NCBI GenBank assembly: GCA_937912125.1
Contig: CALDOK010000448.1
Span: forward strand, 1 to 34,513
Direction of reading: 5' to 3'
DNA: 34,513 nt
From: an uncultured Pseudomonadota bacterium
Lineage (GTDB): Bacteria > Myxococcota_A > UBA796 > JAFGLY01
Shown: positions 17,223 through 24,378 of the stretch, piece after piece
How the letters are laid out: each line of letters begins with the position of its first letter
Position numbering within the stretch: the stretch's first letter is position 1
The notes under the pieces: generated by a model
Seen by the model: the letters and a program-made list of their open reading frames with translations, nothing else
Databases searched by the model: none
What the model was told of the DNA's origin: nothing
Made by a program: the position numbers and the translations under genes

Positions 17223-18706
17223 CCTGGTTCCTCGCCCCGCGTAGCGATCTCCCTCGCACCCTCGTTCACCCGGGGGGAGTGGGCGCCGCAGCTCTCCATC
17301 TCCAGCAGGTCTTCGTCGCTGGCCGGGTAGAAGCCGAACTCCTGCAGCACGCGGAGCTTGGGGCGGATGTTTCCGGCCAGGTCCATGTGGAAGAAGCCGG
17401 GGAAGAGGTCGGGGTGCTGGCGGATGAAGGCGAAGACCTGGGCGTGCTCGTCACGGATCTCGATGTGGGCGAAGCGGCTGACCTCGTGGCCCGTGATCAT
17501 GTACTCGGGCAGCAGATCCGGCGCGAACTCCAGCAGGGTGGGGTCGATGTTGTCTTTGTAGATCTGGGTCTGGGGCAGCAGGCAGAGCATGGAGGGCAGG
17601 ATGCGGGCGCCCATCATGCGGAAGCTGATCATCTGGAAGACCGACTGGTAGAAGTCGTCCATGGTCTCGAAGGGGAAGCCCCAGACGTAGAACAGGTCGG
17701 TGCGGCGGAAGATCTTGGTGGCCTCGGCCACCACGGGCACCACCTGCTCCGCCGTGAAGCCCTTGCGGCACAGCTCGAGCACGCGGTCGGAGCCCGACTC
17801 CACCCCGAAGCGGATCTCCACGCAGCCGGTCTCGGCCATCCGCTTCATCATGTCGGCGTCGCTCAGGTTGATGCGCCCGAACGCCTTCCACATCATGTCC
17901 AGGCCTTCGCGCTGCAGGGCGTCGCAGAAAGCGAGCACGCGGCTGCGGCCGGTGAGGAAGTACTCGTCCTGGAACAGCACCAGCTTGGCGCCGCCCTGTT
18001 CCTTCAGGAAGCGCATCTCCTCGACCACCGATTCTACCGATCGGTGGTAGGGCTCGTGGTCCCAGACGGGGGCCACGGAGCAGAAGGTGCAGGGGAAGGG
18101 GCATCCTCGGGAGGTGATGACGCCGAAGCCGGTGTAGCGGCTGAGGTCCACATGCCGCCAGGAGGGAGGGGAGATGGCGTCGAGCTGCTGCAGCCGGGCG
18201 GGGCGTGGGGTGTGGACCACGTTGCCGTCGTCGTCGCGGAAGCTGATGCCCGGCACCCGGTGCAGGTCGCCGCCGTGCTTCAGGGCGTCCATGAGCAGGG
18301 GCGCGCTGGTCTCGGACTCACCGCGCGCGATGATGTCCACCCACGGGAAGCGCTCGAGGATGGGCTGCTCCACCGCCTTGGGGCCCACCCCCGCCAGGAT
18401 CAGGGTCTTGTCGGGGTAGCGCTGCTTGGTGGCCTTCATGGCCAGCAGCGTGAAGGGCAGCAGGTTGGCCATGCACGAGAAGCCCACCACGGGGGCGGCG
18501 TCGGCCAGGAAGCGGACGATCTCGGTGGCGGTGAACAGCTCGGCGGCGTCGTGCTGCTGGTAGTCCCGGAAGTCCACGCGGTGGCCCGCCCGCTCGAGGG
18601 CGGCGGTGACGTACAGGGGGCCCAGGGGCAGGTGCCGCTCGCGCTCCACGCTGTCGTAGTAGCGCACGTAGAGCATGTTCAGGTTGAGGATGGTGATGTC
18701 GGCCAT
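17219..18706 (-). CDS. B12-binding-domain radical SAM enzyme
   Basis: The 495 residues have a Rossmann-like cobalamin-binding domain (about 1-140: LPLGPLYVTAALERAGHRVD, VVGFSCMANLLPF, LILAGVGPKAVE, ARGESE). The radical SAM core follows with CPFPCTFC (202-209), the CxxxCxxC ligand set for the 4Fe-4S cluster, then FGVESGSDRVLELCRKG and a SAM-barrel tail. Enzymes of this class (methylases, cyclases, peptide modifiers) use SAM and often cobalamin to modify unactivated carbon or peptide. The ATG follows GGAG and begins 20 nt after the repeat-protein gene; the stop overlaps the LRR start. No SPASM cysteine cluster is evident at the C-terminus, though Cys occurs near the end (ESCGAHS). The most likely substrate from context is the upstream repeat protein, but a small-molecule substrate cannot be excluded. 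Confidence 0.88.
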   Translation of the reverse strand: MADITILNLNMLYVRYYDSVERERHLPLGPLYVTAALERAGHRVDFRDYQQHDAAELFTATEIVRFLADAAPVVGFSCMANLLPFTLLAMKATKQRYPDKTLILAGVGPKAVEQPILERFPWVDIIARGESETSAPLLMDALKHGGDLHRVPGISFRDDDGNVVHTPRPARLQQLDAISPPSWRHVDLSRYTGFGVITSRGCPFPCTFCSVAPVWDHEPYHRSVESVVEEMRFLKEQGGAKLVLFQDEYFLTGRSRVLAFCDALQREGLDMMWKAFGRINLSDADMMKRMAETGCVEIRFGVESGSDRVLELCRKGFTAEQVVPVVAEATKIFRRTDLFYVWGFPFETMDDFYQSVFQMISFRMMGARILPSMLCLLPQTQIYKDNIDPTLLEFAPDLLPEYMITGHEVSRFAHIEIRDEHAQVFAFIRQHPDLFPGFFHMDLAGNIRPKLRVLQEFGFYPASDEDLLEMESCGAHSPRVNEGAREIATRGEEPG

Positions 18707-18726
18707 GGCTGCTCCGGGCGTTCGGC

Positions 18727-19623
18727 TCAGTCGGCCTGGTCTTCAGTGGGTTCATCCTCGGCGGGCGGCTCCGGCGCAGGGGCCTCGGGCAGGGTCGCGC
18801 TCATGCCGGCGCGGGTCTTCCACTCTTCGTCCTCGAGGGTGGGCTCGGTGGGTGCCGGGGTGGGCGTGATCTCCACCGGCGGGTACAGGTCCGGCCGGAC
18901 CCCGGCGTTGGGCAGTGCGTGCTCGATGCGGGGGGGCGGCTCGTCGGGCTCGGCGCCGCCGCTGGTCTCCATGGGGCGCACGTCTACCCGATCGGGGGGG
19001 ATGTCCGGACGGATGCCGCGGGTGGGCCGGGACTCGTGGGGGATCGGCTCCAGGGCGGGCTCCTCGAGCTCGGGGATGGTGGGTGGATCCCCGGGCTCCG
19101 TGGGGGGAGGCACCTCCGGCACGTCGGGCGCCACCCCGGCCATGGGGGGCGCGGCCGTGTCCCGGGGTGGAGGCTCGTCGGGTGCGGCGCCGCCCTCGGT
19201 GGCCATCTCGGACCGCTGCACCCGCTCGCTGGCCTCGACGGCGAAGTCGCAGGCCACGCTGCCGGCGCCACCCAGCAGCACCACGGCGGCGGCGGCCACC
19301 TGGCGGGACGACGGGCCCAGGCTCGAGCGGGGCACCGCCCCCGCCATGGCGGCCAGCTGTCCGTCGGAGATGGCCCCCAGCACCGCGACCTCGCTGCCGG
19401 TCAGGCCCACTCCTGCAGCCTCGGCGACCTTGGCCCGCCGCTGCAGCAGCAGCCTGAGGAACTCGGGGGAGGCGGCGGCCAGGTGCAGCAGCCGCTGGAT
19501 GCCGGTGGGCACCGGGAAGCGGGAGGGGGCACCCTCGGGGGGGCGCCCACCCACGATGGTGGTGCGGGGTGAGGGCTGACCGCGGAGGTCGTCGAGCCCA
19601 TCGGTCTTGTGGTCCTTGGCCAT
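18727..19623 (-). CDS. Candidate radical SAM substrate: leader-like N-terminus plus five GxxPD repeats
   Basis: The 298-residue protein has a strong ribosome site (GGGAGG) before ATG 19623. Residues 1-40 are polar with RTTIVGGRPPE (20-30). Residues 41-97 form a helical domain (GIQRLLHLAAASPEFLRLLL, GVGLTGSEVAVLGAISDGQL) that resembles leader domains of some ribosomally made peptides, such as the Nif11 type, though I cannot assign a family. A hydrophobic segment follows (109-124, VAAAAVVLLGGAGSVA, then Cys125). The last 170 residues are acidic and Pro-rich with five GxxPD motifs: GAAPD (145), GVAPD (163), GIRPD (203), GAEPD (223) and GVRPD (241). Two copies of GGA(A/E)PDEPPPR (144, 222) each precede a G-V-x-P-D by 19 residues. 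It is not recognised as a characterised protein. Alternatives are a membrane-anchored Pro-rich linker protein or a modified substrate of the adjacent radical SAM enzyme. Confidence 0.7.
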   Translation of the reverse strand: MAKDHKTDGLDDLRGQPSPRTTIVGGRPPEGAPSRFPVPTGIQRLLHLAAASPEFLRLLLQRRAKVAEAAGVGLTGSEVAVLGAISDGQLAAMAGAVPRSSLGPSSRQVAAAAVVLLGGAGSVACDFAVEASERVQRSEMATEGGAAPDEPPPRDTAAPPMAGVAPDVPEVPPPTEPGDPPTIPELEEPALEPIPHESRPTRGIRPDIPPDRVDVRPMETSGGAEPDEPPPRIEHALPNAGVRPDLYPPVEITPTPAPTEPTLEDEEWKTRAGMSATLPEAPAPEPPAEDEPTEDQAD

Positions 19624-19645
19624 GGTTGCCTCCCGAAGCTCGGCT

Positions 19646-19651
19646 ATCGTA
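19646..19651 (-). promoter_or_regulatory. Possible extended -10 element (TGCTACGAT) of the radical SAM cassette
   Basis: In the 57-nt gap before ATG 19623 the minus strand reads TGC-TACGAT, 22 nt before the start and upstream of GGGAGG. It could give the repeat protein, radical SAM and LRR genes their own promoter within the longer minus-strand run. The -35 position is not consensus. Confidence 0.45.
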
Positions 19652-19680
19652 GCAGGCTCGTCGCCCGATCGGCGCGGTGG

Positions 19681-20298
19681 TTAGTCACCGAAGCGGCCCA
19701 GCTTCACGCTGAGCACTTCGTCTCCGGCCATGGACACGATCCAGATGTCGCCGAACTCGTCGGAGGCGATGCTCACCCGTTCCTCGACCCCCAGGAACTC
19801 CAGGAAGTCGGGGATGGTCCAGGAGTGCCCACAGTGCAGCACGTGCTCGTGCTGGTGCTCGGCGATGATGTGGTCCGCCAGGTCTTCGTAGGGGTCGATG
19901 TCGGAGACCATGGTGAGCCCCTGATCCTCGGCCGTGGGCAGGCAGGTCTCCTGGGTGCGGTTGTAGTTGGTGGCGTAGATGGCGGTGAGCGGCACCTCGG
20001 CCATCACCTCCGCCAGGGCCTGGGCGCGGGCGTGACCTGCCTCGGTGAGGTGGGGGTCGCTGCCTTCGCTCTCTTTCTCGGCGTGGCGCACCACCCAGAC
20101 CACCAGCGGTGAGTCGGTGTCCGCGTCCGCGTCCGCGTCGGCATCCGTGTCGGCATCCGTGTCGGCATCCGTGTCGGCATCCGTGTCGGTGTCCGCCTCG
20201 GGGGCGGTGTCGTCGGGGGAGATCCCGCCAGAAGGGTCGCAGGCCAGCAACAGGGCTGCGGCGGTGATCAGGAGCGTGGAGCGGATGGTCGTGGTCAT
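19681..20298 (-). CDS. Histidine-phosphatase-family lipoprotein with Asp-X linker
   Basis: The 205-residue product starts at ATG 20298, preceded by GGAG inside the end of the upstream gene. The signal ends LLAC (Cys20), then SPDDTAPEADTDTD and an Asp-Thr/Ala linker up to about residue 62. The catalytic domain of the phosphoglycerate-mutase-like superfamily follows. VVRHAEK (69-75) supplies the phosphorylated His of the RHG/RHAE motif, LTEAGHARAQALAE is the conserved helix, YATNYNRTQET holds the second Arg, and HCGHSWTIPDF has the second catalytic His. At about 140 residues the domain is compact, like SixA. It is probably an envelope-anchored phosphatase with unknown substrate. It starts 4 nt after the MBL-fold gene ends, so the two are co-translated. 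Confidence 0.85.
   Translation of the reverse strand: MTTTIRSTLLITAAALLLACDPSGGISPDDTAPEADTDTDADTDADTDADTDADADADADTDSPLVVWVVRHAEKESEGSDPHLTEAGHARAQALAEVMAEVPLTAIYATNYNRTQETCLPTAEDQGLTMVSDIDPYEDLADHIIAEHQHEHVLHCGHSWTIPDFLEFLGVEERVSIASDEFGDIWIVSMAGDEVLSVKLGRFGD
20137..20184 (-). repeat. 12-bp tandem repeat, four exact copies, in the phosphatase lipoprotein linker
   Basis: On the plus strand gtcggcatccgt is repeated four times without change (20137-20184), continuing into degenerate units on both sides. On the coding strand it encodes the Asp-Ala-Asp-Thr linker. Units of four codons mean copy-number change keeps the frame. Exact DNA identity points to recent expansion by slippage. Confidence 0.85.
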
Positions 20299-20302
20299 GG
20301 CG

Positions 20303-21082
20303 TCACTCCTGAGTCCAGGCCAGCAGGGCATCGGGGCCCTCGAGGGCACCTTGGTGGCTGGGGACGATCCACTCGATCTCATCGGCTCGAGGCTTCAGGC
20401 GGGCGGCCAGGGCCTGCAGCGAGGCCATGCCGGCGTCGCGGTCGGCGGAGAAGACCGGAGGCGGCCCCGCTAGCTGGCCATCGGCCATGGACGCTGCGGC
20501 GTCGCCGATGAACAGCACGCCCTGGCAGAGCAGGGCGGCGCTGCCGAGGCTGTGGCCAGGCATGGCGAAGATCTCGAGCTCGAGGCCGCCGAGCTGTAGG
20601 GCTTGGCCGTCTTCGAGGGCCCGGGTGATCTGCAGACCGGTGGGCGAGGGCTCGCGCACCATGCCCAGCAGGTTGCCCGCGACCCGTCGACCCTCGACGA
20701 GCTCGACCTCGGCTTCGAGGGCGAACAGCTCGGCCTGGGGGAAGGCGCCGGCGCCGCCGATGTGGTCGCCGTGGCCGTGGGTGAAGACGATGGCCCGCAC
20801 GTCGCTGGGCTGGTAGCCGCGGCGCGCGAGGGCGGCGGTGAGGGTGGCGGCGGCCGGGTCCATGCCTGCGTCCACCAGCACCACGCCCTGGGCATCCTCG
20901 AGGATGAAGGCTGAGGTGTAGCTGTCCACCACCCGCTCGATGCGCCCTTCGACGAAGCTCTCACCATCCACCAAGGGCATGCCACCCTCGAAGATGGCGC
21001 GGAGCCCCAGCGCCATGCCCGCACACAGCGCGGCGAGCAGGGCCAGGGGCGCCAGGAGCATCAGCAGGGTGCGCTTCTCCAT
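20303..21082 (-). CDS. Membrane-anchored MBL-fold metallohydrolase
   Basis: The 259 residues begin with one membrane segment (LLMLLAPLALLAALCAGMALGL, about 6-27) followed by a metallo-beta-lactamase fold. The metal motif is THGHGDHIGG (101-110: H102, H104, D106, H107), with MPGHSLGS supplying the next His, FIGDAAASM the bridging Asp, and VPSHQG the last His. All ligands of the dinuclear site are present, so hydrolase activity is expected. The family includes glyoxalase II-like, lactonase and beta-lactamase enzymes; the substrate cannot be told. With the N-terminal anchor the catalytic domain probably faces the periplasm. It lies 9 nt after the second zinc-ribbon gene and 4 nt before the phosphatase lipoprotein gene, in one minus-strand run. 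Confidence 0.87.
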   Translation of the reverse strand: MEKRTLLMLLAPLALLAALCAGMALGLRAIFEGGMPLVDGESFVEGRIERVVDSYTSAFILEDAQGVVLVDAGMDPAAATLTAALARRGYQPSDVRAIVFTHGHGDHIGGAGAFPQAELFALEAEVELVEGRRVAGNLLGMVREPSPTGLQITRALEDGQALQLGGLELEIFAMPGHSLGSAALLCQGVLFIGDAAASMADGQLAGPPPVFSADRDAGMASLQALAARLKPRADEIEWIVPSHQGALEGPDALLAWTQE

Positions 21083-21091
21083 GGGGGGTAC

Positions 21092-21940
21092 CTAGAGGTA
21101 GAGGGTGGCGGCCCAGATCAGCAGCAAGAGGGCCAAGCCCAGCCCCGCGGCGATGAAGCCGAAGAGCAACACTGCGCAGCCGATGCGCAGCCAGGACTTG
21201 GGGAACTCGCCGGTGATGGCGCCGCTCTGGCCGTTGATCACGACCCGGTGCAGCTTGCCCCGGCGGCGGTAGGCGCCCACGTAGACCGGCAGCAGCAGGG
21301 GCTGCCCCTCGAGCTCACGGAACAGGTGGGAGCCCGAGAACGACACGGTGGCGTTGGCGCTGGCCAGCTCAGCGCGGTGCTGCTGGGCCAGCGCGTCGCA
21401 GGCGGCCTTGCGGGCGGCGGTGCGTGTGAGCTTGCCCAGCTCGAAGGGAGCCACGGCCTGATCGGCCCGAAACATGAAGGAGTTGGCACCCGAGAAGGGC
21501 GCGATGGAGTCGAGCTCGGCGCGGCTGATGGCGCTGGAGGATGGCACCAGCACGCCGCGGACGCGCTTGGTGTCGCTGCCGGTGCGGGGCCGCTTGCCCG
21601 AGCGGGTGCTGCCGCGCACCAGGGCGGCCCAGTGGGTCTCCACCTGACCGGACCAGATCCAGGCCGGCAGCAGCAGCGGGTCGAGCTCGAGGGTCGCGTC
21701 CCGCAGATCGCCTGGGTACCAGATGCTGGCCTGGGCCTTGTCACGGAACTTGGCCTGGGCGCCGGCCTGGTCGACCTCGAAGGGCAGGAAGGTGCCGGGC
21801 AGCTCGATGCCCTCGGTGGGCATGAGCACCACCGCTTCCGAACCGCAGAACAGGCAGCGGGGGTGGGGTGCCCCAGCGGGCATGGCCACCGCACCGCCGC
21901 AGCCCTGGCAGCTGACCGCCTGCAGGCCCGCGGGGCTCAC
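21092..21940 (-). CDS. Zinc-ribbon membrane protein, second of two tandem paralogues
   Basis: The GTG start at 21940 overlaps the upstream stop by 4 nt (GTGA), which fixes the start although the frame is open farther 5'. The 282 residues have an N-terminal zinc ribbon, CQGC (11-14) and CLFC (29-32). A long middle domain follows (LPFEVDQAGAQAKF, then LPAWIWSGQVETHW), with a conserved block LLLPVYVGAYRRRGKLHRV and INGQSGAITGEFPKSW before one or two C-terminal membrane helices (VLLFGFIAAGLGLALLLLIW). The same blocks occur in the upstream gene, so the two are paralogues. Similar proteins are often annotated as zinc-ribbon or mislabelled as helicase-like; the function is unknown. The ribbon probably lies on the cytoplasmic side. 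Confidence 0.78.
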   Translation of the reverse strand: MSPAGLQAVSCQGCGGAVAMPAGAPHPRCLFCGSEAVVLMPTEGIELPGTFLPFEVDQAGAQAKFRDKAQASIWYPGDLRDATLELDPLLLPAWIWSGQVETHWAALVRGSTRSGKRPRTGSDTKRVRGVLVPSSSAISRAELDSIAPFSGANSFMFRADQAVAPFELGKLTRTAARKAACDALAQQHRAELASANATVSFSGSHLFRELEGQPLLLPVYVGAYRRRGKLHRVVINGQSGAITGEFPKSWLRIGCAVLLFGFIAAGLGLALLLLIWAATLYL

Positions 21941-22857
21941 GACAGGCTCCCGATGATGGCAGCCAGCCCGCCGCCACACAGCACCGCTCCGCCCACCACG
22001 GCGATGGTCAGCAGGACCGCGACGGTGATCTTGAACCAGGACTTGGGGATCTCGCCCACCACCTCGCCCGTCTGGCCGTTGACCAGCAGGCGCATGGGCT
22101 TGCCCTTGTGCTTGTAGGCCGCCATGTAGACCGGCAGCAGCACCAAGCGGACGTCGCTGATCTCCATCTCGGTGCGGTTGGTGACGTCGCCCGCTTCGTT
22201 GCCTGGCAGGAAGCTGCGGATGGCGGCGTTCTCGAGGTCCGCCAGCTCTTGGTTGGCGGTCTGCTCGGCCTGGCTGTGGGAGACGTCGGGCAGCTCGGCC
22301 GGCCAGCCGGCGATCAAGCCCGGATCGAAGGGGCGCGCCTGGCCCATGTCGAAGGGCTCGAGCTCGTTGGCCTCGTGCTCCGGCAGGCCCTGGGACCCGC
22401 TGACCAGGTGGTCGTCGTAGGAGGCCACGTGGGTGCCCGCGACCGGGTGCCACTCGGTCTCGCGCACCGTTCGGGTGCGGGTCTGGACCTTGCCGTTGAC
22501 GATCGTGGTGTAGGTCTCGGTGCGGTACCAGTAGATGCCCACCCGGCCCTTGTAGGTGGAGTGAGCCACGGCGTCGTAGCAGTAGAAGGGCACCAGCACG
22601 CCGCGCAGGTCTTCGGGATCGAGGCGGCGCACCTTGCTGGGCGCCCAGAAGCTGGACTTCAGCTGGGTCTTCAGCCGCTGTGCGGCCTGGCGCTGGTCGA
22701 GCACGAAGGGGGCCACCAGGTCCACCGGCTCCTGCTTGCCGTCGTAGGCCACCAGGGGGCTGTCACAGAAGGCGCAGGCCTGGGACAGCTGCCCGGGGGG
22801 CAGGGCGACGTGGGCCCCGCAGTGGGGGCACTCGCGCAGCTGGGGGTCTGCGTGCAT
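21937..22857 (-). CDS. Zinc-ribbon membrane protein, first of two tandem paralogues
   Basis: ATG 22857 gives 306 residues starting MHADPQLRECPHCGA; an in-frame GTG at 22896 is possible but the extension looks non-coding. The zinc ribbon is CPHC (10-13) and CAFC (28-31). The middle region includes LVPFYCYDAVAHSTYKGRVG and YWYRTETYTTIVNGK, a beta-rich stretch. The block LLPVYMAAYKHKGKPMRL, then VNGQTGEVVGEIPKSW, precedes a C-terminal membrane segment (FKITVAVLLTIAVVGGAVLC). It is paralogous to the next gene with about the same architecture. The overlap and pairing suggest a hetero-oligomer. It is divergent from the GltS-like gene. TATGGG lies 6 nt before the ATG and there is no strong ribosome site. 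Confidence 0.78.
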   Translation of the reverse strand: MHADPQLRECPHCGAHVALPPGQLSQACAFCDSPLVAYDGKQEPVDLVAPFVLDQRQAAQRLKTQLKSSFWAPSKVRRLDPEDLRGVLVPFYCYDAVAHSTYKGRVGIYWYRTETYTTIVNGKVQTRTRTVRETEWHPVAGTHVASYDDHLVSGSQGLPEHEANELEPFDMGQARPFDPGLIAGWPAELPDVSHSQAEQTANQELADLENAAIRSFLPGNEAGDVTNRTEMEISDVRLVLLPVYMAAYKHKGKPMRLLVNGQTGEVVGEIPKSWFKITVAVLLTIAVVGGAVLCGGGLAAIIGSLS

Positions 22858-22931
22858 GGACAACCCATATCCGCTGGGGCTGGCCAGCGGGACCACTCGC
22901 CCATAGGGATGGAAGAAGCATGGGAGGCGGT

Positions 22932-24314
22932 ATGGTTTTCTGGCAACAGAGCGGGATCGTTCAGCTGCTGATGATCGCTGGGCTGCTGCTGCTGGCCGCG
23001 GGCATCCGCCGCATCGTGCAGCGCTTCTGGGACATCGTGATGCCCGACTCCATGGTGGCAGGGATCATCGGCCTGATCCTGGGGCCGTCGCTGCTGGCGG
23101 TGCTGCCCTTCGACACCGACTTCCTCGAGAAGGTCGTCTACCACGCGCTGGCTATCGTCTTCATCGCCATCGGCCTGCAGACTCCGGTCAAGGCCAAGGC
23201 CACCGGCAACGCGCGATCCATGGCCATCGGCATCCCCCTGCTCGCCATGATCCAGGGGGCAGTGGGCCTGGTGGTGGTGCTGGTCTGGGCCGCCATGCGC
23301 GGCTCCCCTGTGTTCCCCGGCTTCGGCCTGATGGTGCCCCTGGGCTTCTCCCAGGGCCCCGGCCAGGCCCTGTCCCTGGGCAAGGCCTGGGAGAGCATGG
23401 GCTTGGCCGACGGCGGTCAGATCGGCCTGATCATGGCGGCCATCGGCTTCGGCTGGTGCGCCATCGTGGGCGTGCCCCTGATCAGCATCGCCCGCAAGCG
23501 CGGCTGGACCGAGGATCCCGGTCGGGATCCCGACAGCGCCGGCGGCGCCGACGCGCGCCCGCCTCCCCGCGAGCTGCGGCTGCCGCCCCCCGGAGGCATG
23601 GAGCCCTTGAGTCTGCAGCTGGCGGCTATCGGCACCGTCTACCTGCTGTGCTGGCTGATCCTGTGGGGCGCTGCCAACGCCCTGATCGAGAAGGGCCAGC
23701 TGGTGGCCCTGATCTTCGGCTTCCACTTCATCATCTCCGGCATCCTGGCCATGGTCGCCCGCCGACTGCTCGACGTGGTCCCGGTGCCCAACCGCCTGCA
23801 CGACGGCCTGCTGGGCCGTATCGCTGGCACCACCGTGGATGTGGCCACCTGCGCGGCGTTCTGCGCCATCCAGATCGCGGTGTTGAAGGCCAACCTGCTG
23901 CCCATCCTGGTCACCACCACCACCGCGGGGGTGGTCACGATGGTGCTGTGTGTCTGGGCCGCCCGGCGGGCCTTCCCGTCGCACCCCTTCGAGCATGCCG
24001 TCGTGCTGTTCGGCTGCAGCACGGGCACCATGCCCACGGGTCTGGCATTGCTGCGGGTGCTCGACCCCGAGCTGCGCGGGCCCGTGGCCACCTCGGCCGT
24101 GCTGGGCGCCACCGCCGCCATCATCTTCGGTGCTCCGCTGCTGCTGGTGGTGATCCCCGCCGCCACCGCGGGCTTCCCGGGCAGCTTCCCGGGCACGGTG
24201 TACATGGCGCTGGGCATGATCCTGGTGTGGAGCGTAGTGCTGGTGCTGCTGCTGCGCTTCGCCGCGCCCTTCCGCATCATGCGGCCCTTCACCGACTTCT
24301 GGCCCCGCGGTTGA
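22932..24314 (+). CDS. gltS: GltS-type sodium/glutamate symporter
   Basis: The 460-residue protein has ten or more hydrophobic segments in two halves separated by a polar, Pro-rich loop of about 35 residues (KRGWTEDPGRDPDSAGG onwards). The second half carries LFGCSTGTMPTGLALLRVLD and PELRGPVATSAVLG, close to the TGTATTGLALLRIVDP region of GltS, which imports glutamate with Na+. The first half has the matching inverted-repeat segment (MVPLGFSQGPGQALSLG). E. coli GltS is about 400 residues, so this one is longer, mainly through the central loop. GGGAGG lies 4 nt before ATG 22932; ATG 22920 four codons earlier is also possible. Substrate specificity within the family cannot be read from sequence. 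Confidence 0.78.
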   Translation: MVFWQQSGIVQLLMIAGLLLLAAGIRRIVQRFWDIVMPDSMVAGIIGLILGPSLLAVLPFDTDFLEKVVYHALAIVFIAIGLQTPVKAKATGNARSMAIGIPLLAMIQGAVGLVVVLVWAAMRGSPVFPGFGLMVPLGFSQGPGQALSLGKAWESMGLADGGQIGLIMAAIGFGWCAIVGVPLISIARKRGWTEDPGRDPDSAGGADARPPPRELRLPPPGGMEPLSLQLAAIGTVYLLCWLILWGAANALIEKGQLVALIFGFHFIISGILAMVARRLLDVVPVPNRLHDGLLGRIAGTTVDVATCAAFCAIQIAVLKANLLPILVTTTTAGVVTMVLCVWAARRAFPSHPFEHAVVLFGCSTGTMPTGLALLRVLDPELRGPVATSAVLGATAAIIFGAPLLLVVIPAATAGFPGSFPGTVYMALGMILVWSVVLVLLLRFAAPFRIMRPFTDFWPRG

Positions 24315-24378
24315 GCCCCCCCGTGATTCTCTCTTCGAACCGGGGTATCTGTATGGTCGTTGGTAGGGAGGATTGGCC

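Noticed and set aside
19238..19310. Treating the repeat protein as an ordinary lipoprotein starting near its internal Cys125
   Set aside because: The only strong ribosome site (GGGAGG) is at ATG 19623, and the upstream 120 residues form a plausible helical domain; no start with a ribosome site precedes the hydrophobic segment closely.
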